This document shows positions 54,205 to 64,000 of a stretch of 64,000 nucleotides of DNA, piece by piece (position 1 is the stretch's first letter; every line of letters begins with the position of its first letter). Below the pieces are notes generated by a model that saw only the letters and a program-made list of their open reading frames with translations, was not told the DNA's origin and ran no database searches. This DNA is from Neoarius graeffei (taxonomy: Eukaryota; Chordata; Actinopteri; Siluriformes; Ariidae): positions 93,234,686 through 93,298,685 of the forward strand of contig NC_083571.1 of NCBI RefSeq assembly GCF_027579695.1, in the 5' to 3' direction. Position numbers and translations under genes: made by a program.

Positions 54205-54617
54205 ACGTGTCACATCCATAACGGAATTTCGTCACATCCATAACGCTGACTTTTTCTTCCGAAACTCTGCATGAAATACAAAATATTTTAAACAAAGATT
54301 TTTTTAATATTCACCTTGGACCTCTCTATCAAATGGATATCTCCATTTCGACATTAGGTTTACAATTTCACAGAGTTTGATAAAAATGTACAGTCACCCA
54401 AGAAAAGTGATACTTTTTCTGTCACATCCATAACGGATCTTTTATTGGCGTTTTCTGGCATGCCCTAGATGTACTATGGGAATTGTTCTTGTTCTATCAC
54501 TTCTCCAGTATGGTACAGCCTTAAAATACGCAACACCTGTTTAAATACTGGGAGACAATAAAACATGCACTGGGTCATTTGTTGCCATTTTGAGTTCAAG
54601 TGTCACGTCCATAACGC
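54205..54617. repeat. Spaced repeats of TCAC(A/G)TCCATAACG
   Basis: Four copies on the plus strand at 54210-54223, 54232-54245, 54422-54435 and 54603-54616, the last with a G for A. The outer copies seem to bracket a 0.4 kb element. Its right end coincides within a few bases with the start of homology between the two creatine kinase blocks (54620). Confidence 0.6.
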
Positions 54618-54775
54618 TGGAATTGCTCATTTCTGAGTTTCATTGCAAAAGAATGAGGTAGTGCAGGTAGATGTATACATTCAGGCTTCATCCTTGAAGG
54701 CTCTGGCTCACTATTTGGGTCTTAGACGCGTCTAACGAGTTGCTTTTCCCCTCATTTCTTCAGCTCTGAGCAACC

Positions 54776-57070
54776 ATGCCTTTTGGAAATACCCACAACA
54801 AATGGAAGATGAACTACACGGCGGAGCAGGAGTACCCCGACCTCAGCCAACACAACAACCACATGGCCAAGGTGCTTACTCCGGAGATGTACGCAAACCT
54901 GCGGGACAAGGAAACGTCTAGTGGCTTCACACTGGATGACGTCATCCAAACTGGAGTCGATAACCCAGGTAAGAGCTTTCTGCTTTTTGAAGGTCATATC
55001 CTTTTGGTATGGTCCTTGCATCAAAGCATTATTTTAACTTTCTTGGATGGTATTCTCCCACTCACATGACTCAATTTTGTGTGATAATGTTGGCATGTGT
55101 ATAGATATGAGAATGTCTGGCCATGTACAGTAAATCCAAATCACTGGATTCCAGTGTGTGGGTCTCAACTGCCGTAAGTTCAGTTGCATGGCACAAACTG
55201 AAAACATGAATGTACATGTAAATGATTGTTAGAGGTTTTTCACTGTCATTCCAGTTTATGTAGATGCACAGGTTTGAGTTTATGCCGTACTGGACCCATC
55301 ATCCATGAGAAGACTGATCTTGCTGTAGCTTTGGTAACCAAATGATCTGCCTTGATCTGTCAAAATAGACTTGCTATATTTTATCAATCCCTCCTCCCTT
55401 CTTTCTAGGCCATCCATTCATCATGACTGTAGGTTGTGTTGCTGGTGATGAGGAAACCTATGAGGTGTTCAAAGATCTTCTGGACCCAATCATCGAAGAC
55501 CGCCATGGAGGCTACAAGCCCACAGACAAACACAAGACTGACCTGAACCCAGACAACCTTCAGGTGTGTGCAGTTTATTTGTGCTCCTGTCTTGAATTTG
55601 TTTTGCCACTTTAGATTGGACTGTAAAAGTATTTAATCATTGTGTCATATAGGGTGGTGATGACCTTGACCCCAACTATGTCTTGAGCTCCAGAGTAAGA
55701 ACTGGCAGGAGCATTCGTGGCTTTTCCCTGCCCCCTCACTGCAGCCGTGGTGAGAGGCGTGCCATTGAAAAGCTGGCTGTTGAAGGTCTGTATGATTTCC
55801 AAATAATCCATTACTTTCCAGTTTGAGCCATTTGTGATCCATTAATTAGCTATGGAATGAAACATGAAATGTGACATGGTACCTTAGGCAGCTCTGTTGT
55901 ACTCTCCAGGTTTAGGTTCTCTTGAAGGTGAACTTAAAGGAAAATACTATGCCCTGAAGAACATGACAGAGGAAGAGCAGCAGCAGCTGATTGATGATCA
56001 CTTCCTGTTTGACAAACCAGTGTCCCCACTGCTGTTGGCCTCTGGGATGGCTCGTGATTGGCCTGATGCCAGGGGAATCTGGTAACTCTTTGGTGTTTCC
56101 TTGACACTGAATGAAATTGTTGACACAATTCAGTGACGTTTATATTGGACCAATATTTTAACTTCTTGAAGTCCAGGCTGAATTGATCATACTTGGTTCT
56201 AAACACATTGTTCATTGTTTTCCTTCCTTTGCCCTCTTTATGCTTTAAGGCACAATGATGATAAGACCTTCCTGGTCTGGGTGAATGAGGAAGACCACCT
56301 CCGTGTCATCTCCATGCAGAAGGGTGGCAACATGAAGGAAGTCTTCACTCGTTTCTGCACAGGGCTCACAAAGGTTGGTGCAACTAAAGATGCAGGTGTA
56401 ATGTGGACAAACCTATTATAAATTAAAATGTGTTGCTTCATTTGCCTTGTAGATTGAAGCTCTCTTCAAAGAGAAGGGCCATGAGTTCATGTGGAATGAG
56501 CATCTGGGCTACATACTCACCTGCCCTTCTAACCTGGGAACAGGGCTGCGTGGTGGTGTCCATGTTAAACTTCCAAACCTCAGCAAGCATGAGAAATTTG
56601 ACGAGATCGTCAAGAAGCTGAGGCTTCAGAAACGTGGAACAGGTACAATCTACAACCTGCAGCTAGGCATACACTAATAGCAAAGTGATGTTCTTGAATG
56701 TTAACTATAAGCTTTAAGTTTAAGAAGGAATTGTACATGAATTGACTGTAAGTGAATTGCTAAACTCCCTCCCTTGTGTTAATTAGGAAGACTCTGTCCA
56801 GTGTAGTTCTGTGCTAACAATCATATTTTCCCCTGTCTAGGTGGAGTAGATACTGCTGCAGTGGGTGGTGTCTTTGACATCTCCAATGCTGACCGGCTGG
56901 GCTTCTCTGAGGTGGAGCTGGTACAGATGGTTATAGATGGTGTCAAGCTTCTCATTGATATGGAGAAGCGTTTGGAAGCTGGCGAGTCAATTGATGACAT
57001 GATACCCCAGGAGCTCACTTTGCCCAAGATGGAGGCACTAACGTTAGAGGAGCCTTCAGCCAGTCCGTAG
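54776..57070 (+). CDS. ckma: Muscle-type creatine kinase, copy 2 (398 aa)
   Basis: Same reaction and structure as copy 1. Coding exons: 54776-54968, 55409-55563, 55653-55785, 55910-56081, 56250-56373, 56453-56642, 56841-57070; exon lengths are identical to copy 1 and all introns are GT-AG. The acceptor at 54763 precedes the ATG, so the untranslated exon is upstream and not found. C283 in [10 protein letters not shown]228, NEEDH and the RVRTGR arginines are present. About 12 of 398 residues differ from copy 1. Copy 2 keeps the conserved forms at F3, N8, RRAIEKL, TRFC and VKLLI, but has N41 and L in GELKGK. The C-terminal tail (379-398) is the same as in copy 1 except Q for E at 379. Likely the more constrained copy. 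Confidence 0.94.
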
Positions 57071-57392
57071 AATTTTGTACCTCGTGCAACTTGAGGATGG
57101 CTATATTGACTTTGCTTTTCCTGTCACAAACAGAAAGGCACCTGTAAGTTAATAGTTTTTAAGTTTAAAACAACTATACTACCTTTACAGATAACAAATC
57201 AGCTTTTTTTCATGAAGCTTAGCTTGTACTCCACAGTTGCAGCTCCTGCGACTTGAAATTACAACTCTACTCTTCACTACACAGGAAACTGAGCTGTTCC
57301 GCTCAGCTACAGATTTACTGAAGATGTATAATTGAATTAACAATCATTTTAAAAAATTGAATGTTTTGTATTTATTTTACTGCTGTAAAAAA

Positions 57393-57398
57393 AATAAA
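57393..57398 (+). terminator. Polyadenylation signal of creatine kinase copy 2
   Basis: AATAAA in an A-rich stretch, about 320 bases after the stop, in the position matching copy 1. Confidence 0.55.
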
Positions 57399-57674
57399 AC
57401 ATAATGACATTGCTGTGTCAAAAAAAAGTTGTAACACTGGTTGGAATCTGTACAGTAATGTGCAGGATGTTTTATATGCATTTTCAATTAATGTTTGAAA
57501 TAACTTTTACAAAAATAGTCTGTCCATGCAGTTGAAACAATTACATCACAAAGCATACACAACTTCGATATACTGTATCTTGAAGCTATACAAGGAATTC
57601 TGTACCAAAGGTGTTTGAGTCAATAATAATAATTTGGTGCCCCCACTGTAACAGACCCCCCCCCCAAAAAAAGC

Positions 57675-57885
57675 AACAGAAATGCTCTCCAAATATAAAG
57701 ATCCAGAAATAGCAGTTGAGAGAATGTGAGGCATGAAGACCACAACCATCCCAGTGGTTATGGGAGTTCTAGGTCTGGTCAAGAAAGGGATGGAGAAATA
57801 CACCAATAAAATCCCTGGTAACATCAAGATACAAGAAGTGCAGAAGCTCGTCGTCCTCAGAACTCACAGACAAGAAGGACTCTAT
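57675..57885 (+). pseudogene. LINE C-terminal fragment, copy 2
   Basis: Same scrap as 24895-25150 (LSKYKDPEIAVERM*, GVLGLVKKGMEK, QEVQKLVVL). An in-frame TGA near 57727 distinguishes this copy. Confidence 0.6.
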
Positions 57886-58109
57886 CCATCAATCCCTCCA
57901 CATCACAAATCCATCACACCCTCATGGTAGACCCAAGTCCAAGGGATGGACTCGGCTTCAAGAGTGAATAGAGCAGGAAACTTAGAAAATATAAGTCTTT
58001 ACTTATGTAGCACTTACAAAAAGCTTTAAGAAAAATATGTCATTCTGTAATTTGGGGTACATTCCATATCCACTGATAATTATACTAACCCCATTTCTCG
58101 AAAAGTTGG

Positions 58110-59040
58110 GATATTTTCCAAAATGCAATAAAAACAAAAATCTGTGATTTGCTAGTTCAAATGAAATTTTATTTAACTGACAAAAATACAAAGAAAAGAT
58201 TTTCAGTAGTTTTACTGACCAATTTAATTGTATTTTGTGAATATTAACAAAGTTAGAATTTGATGCCTGCAACAGACTCAAAAAAAAAAAGTTGGCACAG
58301 AGGCATTATTACCATTCTATTACATCACCTTTCCTTTTAATAACACTTTTTTAATTGTATAGGATCTGAGGATACTAATTGCAGTTTTGCACTTGGAAAT
58401 GTTGTCCATTCTTGCTGGATACAAGACTCCAGCTGCTCAACAATTGGTTGTCTGATTCTCCTCTTCATGATGTGCCATACATTCTCAATAGGAGACAGAT
58501 CTGGACTGGCAGAAGGCCAGTCAAGCTCATATACTCTGTGTCTATGAAGCCATATTGTTGTAGCCCGTGCAGAATGAGGCCTGGCATTGTCCTGCTGGAA
58601 TAAGCATGGACTTCTCAGGAAGAGATGTCACCTTGATGGCAACATATGACTCACTAAAATCCCAACATATGCCTTCGTGTCAATGGTACCTTCATGCACA
58701 TGCAACTAACCCATGCTGTGGGTACTGATGCCCCCCATACCATCACAGCTGCTTGCTTTTGCACCTTTATCTGATAACAAACTAGATGGTCGTGTTCACC
58801 TTTGGCACTGAGAACTCACCGTCCAGTTTTCCTGAAAACAAGCTGAAATGTGGACTCATCTGACCACAGCACACATTTCCACTGTCTTTCATTCCATCTG
58901 AGATGAGTTGAGGCCCAGAGAAATCGGGAGCATTTCTGCATAGAATTGATGAATGGCTTCCTCCTTACGTAAAACAGTTTCAGGTTGCATTTGTGGATGC
59001 AGCGATGAACTGTGTTAATTTATTTATGTTTAATTATGTT
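58110..59040 (-). pseudogene. Decayed Tc1/mariner transposase, copy 2
   Basis: Minus-strand scraps DESTFQLVFRKTG (about 58820-58862), QQDNARPHSAR (about 58565-58600) and WPSASPDLSPIENVWHIMKRR (about 58455-58520) cover the DDE blocks. It corresponds to 25290-26200. Confidence 0.75.
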
Positions 59041-59058
59041 AAAATATGACCATAACAT

Positions 59059-59377
59059 CTCATCTCATTATCTCTAGCCGCTTTATCCTTCTACAGGGTC
59101 GCAGGCAAGCTGGAGCCTATCCCAGCTGACTACGGGCGAAAGGCGGGGTACACCCTGGACAAGTCGCCAGGTCATCACAGGGCTGACACATAGACACAGA
59201 CCATTCACACTCACATTCACACCTACGGTCAATTTAGAGTCACCAGTTAGCCTAACCTGCATGTCTTTGGACTGTGGGGGAAACCGGAGCACCCGGAGGA
59301 AACCCACGCGGACACGGGGAGAACATGCAAACTCCGCACAGAAAGGCCCTCGCCGGCCCCGGGGCTCGAACCCAGGC
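59059..59377 (-). mobile_element. SINE inserted in duplicated block copy 2
   Basis: Reverse orientation, head truncated after the B-box (GGGGCTCGAACCCAGG). Target duplication GACCATAACAT (59048-59058 and 59378-59388). Absent from copy 1. Confidence 0.9.
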
Positions 59378-59850
59378 GACCATAACATATTCAAGGAAAT
59401 GATATGTGTTGAGCCAGGCAAGGCCTACCATTGAAATTATGGGTCAAAATAGGGAAATTGTCAACTATGTTACCTGTCAAATATGTTATCCAGTTGTCTA
59501 CATCATCAGCCATCATCATCATATCATGATGATTTTCAGTCCACATATGCCACAACACACATATAGAACACTCCATTTTCCCCCTCACAAACATTTAAAA
59601 AAAATGAAACAAATCTAATTGTTTTAAATAGATTTCAGCAGCTGAGAGAGATATAGAGCATTTGATATGGAGCTATTCAGTGATACTGACAGTCATTGCA
59701 TTGTTGCACATTCCTATTATTTTGGTGAATTTCCCCCAAAAATTATGCATGGGCTTTACTATGAGTAAACATATTTGAACACCATATAACATTTTCTCAC
59801 TCTCCATTTTGAAAATGTCTTGGAAATATCTCATTTTAGTTATATGAACT

Positions 59851-60190
59851 GGGTGGCACGGTGGTGTAGTGTTTAGCACTCTTGCCTCACAGCAAGAAGG
59901 TTCTGGGTTTGAGCCCAGTGGCCAAACAGGGGCCTTTCTGTGTGGAGTTTGCATGTTCTCCCCATGTCTGCATGGGTTTCCTCTGGGTGCTCCGTTTCCC
60001 CCACAGTCCAAAAACATGCAGGTTAGGCTAATTGGTGGCTCTAAATTGACCATAGGAGTGAGTGTGAATGGTTGTTTGTCTCTATATGTCAGCCCTGCGA
60101 TGATCTGGCGACTTGTCCAGGGTGTACCCCGCCTCTCGCCCATAGTCAATTGGGATAGGCTCCAGCTTGCCTGCGACCCTGCACAGGATA
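59851..60190 (+). mobile_element. Older SINE split by a Tc1 element
   Basis: The SINE runs to GACCCTGCACAGGATA at 60190. Its missing tail (AAGTGGTTATGGATGATGGGTGGCTGGATG) resumes at 62176, after the Tc1 element. Joining the two across one TA gives the normal tail of this subfamily. Confidence 0.9.
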
Positions 60191-60549
60191 CAGTGGGCAA
60201 AAAAGTATTTAGTCAATCACCAATTGTGCAAGTTCTCCCACTTAAAAAGATGAGAGAGGCCTGTAATTTTCATCATAGGTATACCTCAACTATGAGAGAC
60301 AGAATGAGAAAAAAAATCCAGAAAATCACATTGTCTGATTTTTAAAGAATTTATTTGCAAATTATGGTGGAAAATAAGTATTTGGTCAATAACAAAAGTT
60401 CATCTCAATACTTTGTTATATACCCTTTGTTGGCAATGACAGAGGTTAAACATTTTCTGTAAGCCTTCACAAGGTTTTCACACACTGTTGCTGGTATTTT
60501 GGCCCATTCCTCCATGCAGATCTCCTAGAGCAGTGATGTTTTGGGGCTG

Positions 60550-61425
60550 TCACTGGGCAACACGGACTTTCAACTCCCTCCAAAGATTTTCTCTGGGGTT
60601 GAGATCTGGAAACTGGCTAGGCCACTCCAGGATCTTGAAATGCTTCTTACGAAGCCACTCCTTCGTTGCCCGGGTGGTGTGTTTGGTATCATTGTCATGC
60701 TGAAAGACCCAGCCACGTTTCATCTTCAATGCCCTTGCTGATTGAAGGAGGTTTTCACTCAAAATCTCACAATACATGGCCCCATTCATTCTTTCCTTTA
60801 CACGGATCAGTCGTCCTGGTCCCTTTGCAGAAAAACAGCCCCAAAGCATGATGTTTCCACCCCCATGCTTCACAGTAGGTATGGTGTTCTTTGGATGCAA
60901 TTCAGCATTCTTTCTCCTCCAAACACGACAAGTTGAGTTTTTACCAAAAAGTTCTATTTTGGTTTCATCTGACCATATGACATTCTCCCAATCCTCTTCT
61001 GGATCATCCAAATGCTCTCTAGCAAACTTCAGACGGGCCTGGACATGTACTGGCTTAAGCAGGGGAACACGTCTGGCACTGCAGGATTTGAGTCCCTGGC
61101 GGTGTAGTGTGTTACTGATGGTAGCCTTTGTTACTTTGGTCCCAGCTCTCTGCAGGTCATTCACTAGGTCCCCCCGTGTGGTTCTGGGATTTTTGCTCAC
61201 CGTTCTTATGATCATTTTGACCCCACGGGGTGAGATCTTGCGTGGAGCCCCAGATCGAGGGAGATTATCAGTGGTCTTGTATGTCTTCCATTTTCTACTA
61301 ATTGCTCCCACAGTTGATTTCTTCACACCAAGTTGCTTACCTATTGCAGATTCAGTCTTCCCAGCCTGGTGCAGGTCTACAATTTTGTTTCTGGTGTCCT
61401 TTGACAGCTCTTTGGTCTTGGCCAT
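60550..61425 (-). pseudogene. Tc1 transposase, C-terminally broken
   Basis: The ATG at 61425 ([10 protein letters not shown]) opens 291 codons; the family is about 340. Seen: paired helix-turn-helix (about residues 5-115, with [19 protein letters not shown] and the GRPR-like [10 protein letters not shown]), catalytic D in [13 protein letters not shown] in [10 protein letters not shown] and E in NPRENLW, with exactly 34 residues between the last two. The stop (TGA at 60552) is where the family has CGA arginine, a CpG decay. Past it, a 2-base loss near 60530 shifts the remaining frame ([12 protein letters not shown] is still readable). S to F and I to R changes lie beside the catalytic glutamate. 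It cut and pasted the element at TA sites; this copy is probably inactive. Confidence 0.88.
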
Positions 61426-61708
61426 AGTGGAGTTTGGAGAGTGACTGTTTGATGTTGTGGACAGGTGTCTTTTATACTGATATAAAACAAGTTCAAACAT
61501 GTGCCATTAATACAGGTAACGAGTGGAGGACAGAGGAGCCTCTTAAAGAAGAAGTTACATGTCTGTGAGAGCCAGAAATCTTGCTTGTTTGTAGGTGACC
61601 AAATACTTATTGTACCGAGGAATTTACCAATTAATTCATTAAAAATCCTACAATGTGATTTCCTGGATTCTTTCCCCCCATTCTGTCTCTCATAGTTGAA
61701 GTGTACCT

Positions 61709-62075
61709 CATCTCATCTCATCTCATCTCATTATCTCTAGCCGCTTTATCCTGTTCTACAGGGTCACAGGCAAGCTGGAGCCTATCCCAGCTGACTACGG
61801 GCGAAAGGCGGGGTACACCCTGGACAAGTCACCAGGTCATCACAGGGCTGACACATAGACACAGACAACCATTCACACTCACATTCACACCTACGGTCAA
61901 TTTAGAGTCACCAGTTAGCCTAACCTGCATGTCTTTGGACTGTGGGGGAAACCCACGCAGACACGGGGAGAACATGCAAAGTCCACACAGAAAGGCCCTC
62001 GTCGGCCGCGGGGCTCGAACCCGGACCTTCTTGCTGTGAGGCGACAGCGCTAACCACTACACCACCGTGCCGTCC
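61709..62075 (-). mobile_element. SINE inside the Tc1 inverted repeat
   Basis: Reverse, with (CATCT)n at its left. Target duplication TGAAGTGTACCT (61697-61708 and 62076-62087), which itself belongs to the Tc1 end. Confidence 0.93.
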
Positions 62076-62239
62076 TGAAGTGTACCTATGATGAAAATTA
62101 CAGGCCTCTCTCATCTTTTTAAGTGGGAGAACTTGCACAATTGGTAGCTGACTAAATACTTTTTTGCCCCACTGTAAGTGGTTATGGATGATGGGTGGCT
62201 GGATGTTTTGCACAGAAACATTATGTGATTGTGACTGAT

Positions 62240-63290
62240 GAATATTAGAATCCCAAATCAGAAAAAAATGTTGGGACGGTATGTTGAAACTGAAATTACA
62301 ACTGAAAACAAAGACTTGTAATTAATCTTTGACCTGTATTGCACTCAAAATAATACAACAGCACATTATTTGATGTTTTACCTCATGTATTTTATTTTAT
62401 TTTTTCAAAATAAACACATTTAAATTTTGATTCTTGCAACAAATTTCAAAAAAGTTTGGACAGTTAAGCATTCGCCACATTGTAATGTTGCCATTGCATG
62501 GCACTGTCATATTTTTTTATTTCAAAACTTGCCACACATTCTCTACTGGAGACAGAGGGGACAGGCACCCTGGAAATATCCCTGGAAAAAAGATGTCATC
62601 TTAAAGGCAGCACATGTTACTCCAACATCTCAGTGTACTTTTCTGCATTAATGCTACATCACAGAAGTGGAAGTTACCTTTGCCAAGGGCACTAACACAA
62701 CCCCATACCATGACAGACCCTGGCTTTTGGACTCGTTGCTGATGACAGTCTGCATGGTCCTTTTTCGTCTTTGATCTGGAGCACATGGCATCCATTTCTT
62801 CCAAAAAAGACCTGGAACACTGATTTGTCTCACCACAATGCACGTTTCCACTGTGTGATGGTCTATCCCAGATGCCTCTGAGTTCAGAGATTCAACAGCA
62901 CTTCTCGACACAGGTAACATAAGGCTTCCTTTTTGCACAGTAGAGCTTTAAATGGTATTTGTGGATGTACAGTGACTCTGTATTGTAGTGCTTGATAAAG
63001 GTTTGCCAAAGTAATCCCAAGCCCATATGGTTATATCAGCTATAGATGAATGAGGGTTCTTGATGCAGTGCTGTCTGAGGGATCGAAGATCATGGGTGTT
63101 CAGATTAGGCTTGCGCCTTTGCCCTTTACACACCGAAATTCCTCTAAATTCCTTGAATGGTTTAATGATATTATGTACCACAGATAGTCAAATATCCAAA
63201 TGTCTTCATATCTTTCTTTGAGGAACATTGTTTTTAAACATTTCTATTTTCTCACACATTTGTTGACAAACTGATCCTCAGCCCATCAGC
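62240..63290 (-). pseudogene. Older Tc1-like transposase remnant
   Basis: Minus-strand scraps: HDLRSLRQHCIKNPHSSIADIT (about 63095-63030), AWDYFGKPLSSTTI, FWKKWMPCAPDQRRKRT (about 62810-62760) and SQGLSWYGVVLVPLAKV, matching the domain order of a Tc1-family transposase (HTH, linker, region after the first catalytic D, LMVWGC-like block). The C-terminal third with the DNA-P-H and glutamate blocks is missing or unreadable. It is more diverged than the element at 60191. Confidence 0.7.
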
Positions 63291-63394
63291 CTTAGTCAGG
63301 ACTATATACGGAATAAAGTGCAGATATGAGCAGTTGTACAGTATGTGCAATACAATGCTGTGCTACATCGGGCTGAGGTAGTTGTAGTGAAACT

Positions 63395-63623
63395 GCAAAC
63401 TGCATACAAGACCAGTCAAAATTTTGGACACACCTAATTCAATAGTTTTCTTTATTTTTATGAATTAAAAGATACCTCATGTCTTAAAGTAGCGATGGAC
63501 TGTAATTTCTCTTTGCTTAGTTGAGCGGTTCTTGACAATGTGGATTACTACAATTGTGGAATAGGTCTGTTTACTGTATTTTTACTATTTACTGTTTGAT
63601 AATCTCAAACACGTTAAGAAGGC
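63395..63623. mobile_element. Tc1-derived MITE fragment
   Basis: GACCAGTCAAAATTTTGGACACACC (63401) and following words (TTTATGAATTAAAAGATACCTCATG) match the inverse of the element at 40563-41106. It is cut off by the terminal SINE. Confidence 0.75.
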
Positions 63624-64000
63624 GGGCGGCACGGTGGTGTAGTGGTTAGCGCTGTCGCCTCACAGCAAGAAGGTCCTGGGTTCGAGCCCCGGGGCCGGCG
63701 AGGGCCTTTCTGTGTGGAGTTTGCATGTTCTCCCCGTGTCCGCGTGGGTTTCCTCCGGGTGCTCCGGTTTCCCCCACAGTCCAAAGACATGCAGGTTAGG
63801 TTAACTGGTGACTCTAAATTGACCGTAGGTGTGAATGTGAGTGTGAATGGTTGTCTGTGTCTATGTGTCAGCCCTGTGATGACCTGGCAACTTGTCCAGG
63901 GTGTACCCCGCCTTTCGCCCGTAGTCAGCTGGGATAGGCTCCAGCTTGCCTGCGACCCTGTAGAAGGATAAAGCGGCTAGAGATAATGAGATGAGATGAA
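63624..64000 (+). mobile_element. tRNA-derived SINE at window end
   Basis: Full length from GGGCGGCACGGTGG to the (GATGA)n tail, close to the apparent consensus. The right flank lies outside the window, so its target duplication cannot be read. Confidence 0.9.

Larger units (their letters stand above)
54620..59650 (+). repeat. Segmental duplication block, copy 2
   Basis: Direct-orientation counterpart of 21728-26850, about 32.9 kb away. The left limit abuts the CATAACG repeat. At the right, homology runs past the SINE at 59059-59377 through GGGTCAAAATAGGGAAATT to about 59650. Confidence 0.9.
60191..62174 (-). mobile_element. Nearly intact Tc1-like transposon (DD34E)
   Basis: Inverted ends over 100 bases long start CAGTGGGCAAAAAAGTATTTAG (60191) and its inverse ending GCCCCACTG (62174), with a TA duplication at 60189-60190 and 62175-62176. 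The ends resemble the Passport/PPTN-like Tc1 family of fish as I remember it. A SINE (61709-62075) has entered the right inverted repeat. Without it the element is about 1.6 kb, normal for Tc1. Confidence 0.92.

Noticed and set aside
54210-54616. CRISPR-like array from repeated TCACATCCATAACG
   Set aside because: Only four short copies with irregular spacing (22, 190 and 181 bases) in a vertebrate genome; a transposon-type repeat is far more likely.
60776-61444. A 222-codon plus-strand open frame opposite the Tc1 transposase
   Set aside because: It is the antisense shadow of the transposase frame, which carries the catalytic motifs.

Overview
This window looks like nuclear DNA of a ray-finned (teleost) fish. 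The evidence is two intron-containing muscle-type creatine kinase genes, about twenty copies of a tRNA-derived SINE of the vertebrate V-SINE/HE1 type, and transposon families typical of fish: Tc1 with DD34E, hAT, PIF/Harbinger, several LINEs and a Gmr1-like Ty3/gypsy element. I cannot name the species; an otophysan such as a catfish is only a guess.

The only complete host genes are two direct copies of a ckma-like creatine kinase (21877-24340 and 54776-57070, both + strand, seven coding exons each). Each sits in a roughly 5 kb duplicated block (about 21728-26850 and 54620-59650) that also carries an old LINE scrap and a decayed Tc1 transposase downstream. Both encode 398 residues, with every usual catalytic landmark and a C-terminal tail about 17 residues longer than the 381-residue vertebrate norm. 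A second candidate gene region, 16.9-20.1 kb, holds first-exon-like pieces of two related unknown proteins, a THAP zinc-finger exon and a divergent short exon. Each start is preceded by a YY1-like (ATGGC) site, and a 581 bp nested palindrome lies between the first two.

Layout: 0.5-0.8 kb, promoter- or LTR-like GC-rich segment; 1.4-2.7 kb, degenerate tandem and inverted repeats; 3.3-8.2 kb, composite DNA element copy A with a Myb/SANT-like pseudogene and a strong promoter module; 9.0-12.0 kb, RNase H-type LINE split by a SINE pair; 12.3-14.2 kb, second LINE; 14.2-16.6 kb, partial copies D and C of the composite element; 17-20 kb, THAP/YY1 region; 21.7-26.9 kb, creatine kinase block 1; 27.0-28.9 kb, hAT element with a nested palindromic MITE; 29.9-30.4 kb, PIF/Harbinger nuclease remnant; 33.7-38.7 kb, young LTR retrotransposon with two nearly identical 307 bp LTRs; 39-43 kb, SINEs and MITEs; 43.0-47.8 kb, third LINE with many insertions; 47.8-48.7 kb, long-TIR element; 48.7-53.9 kb, composite copy B (inverted relative to A) carrying a hAT element; 54.6-59.7 kb, creatine kinase block 2; 59.9-63.3 kb, a SINE split by a nearly intact Tc1 element, itself split by another SINE, then an older Tc1; the window ends in a SINE.

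The strongest points are the nested insertions whose target-site duplications can be read directly, and the retrotransposon whose integrase lies upstream of reverse transcriptase, the reverse of ordinary Ty3/gypsy order. SINE insertions differ between the creatine kinase blocks, so SINEs kept moving after the duplication. Functional statements about unknown exons and promoter modules are inference from motifs; no search was run.
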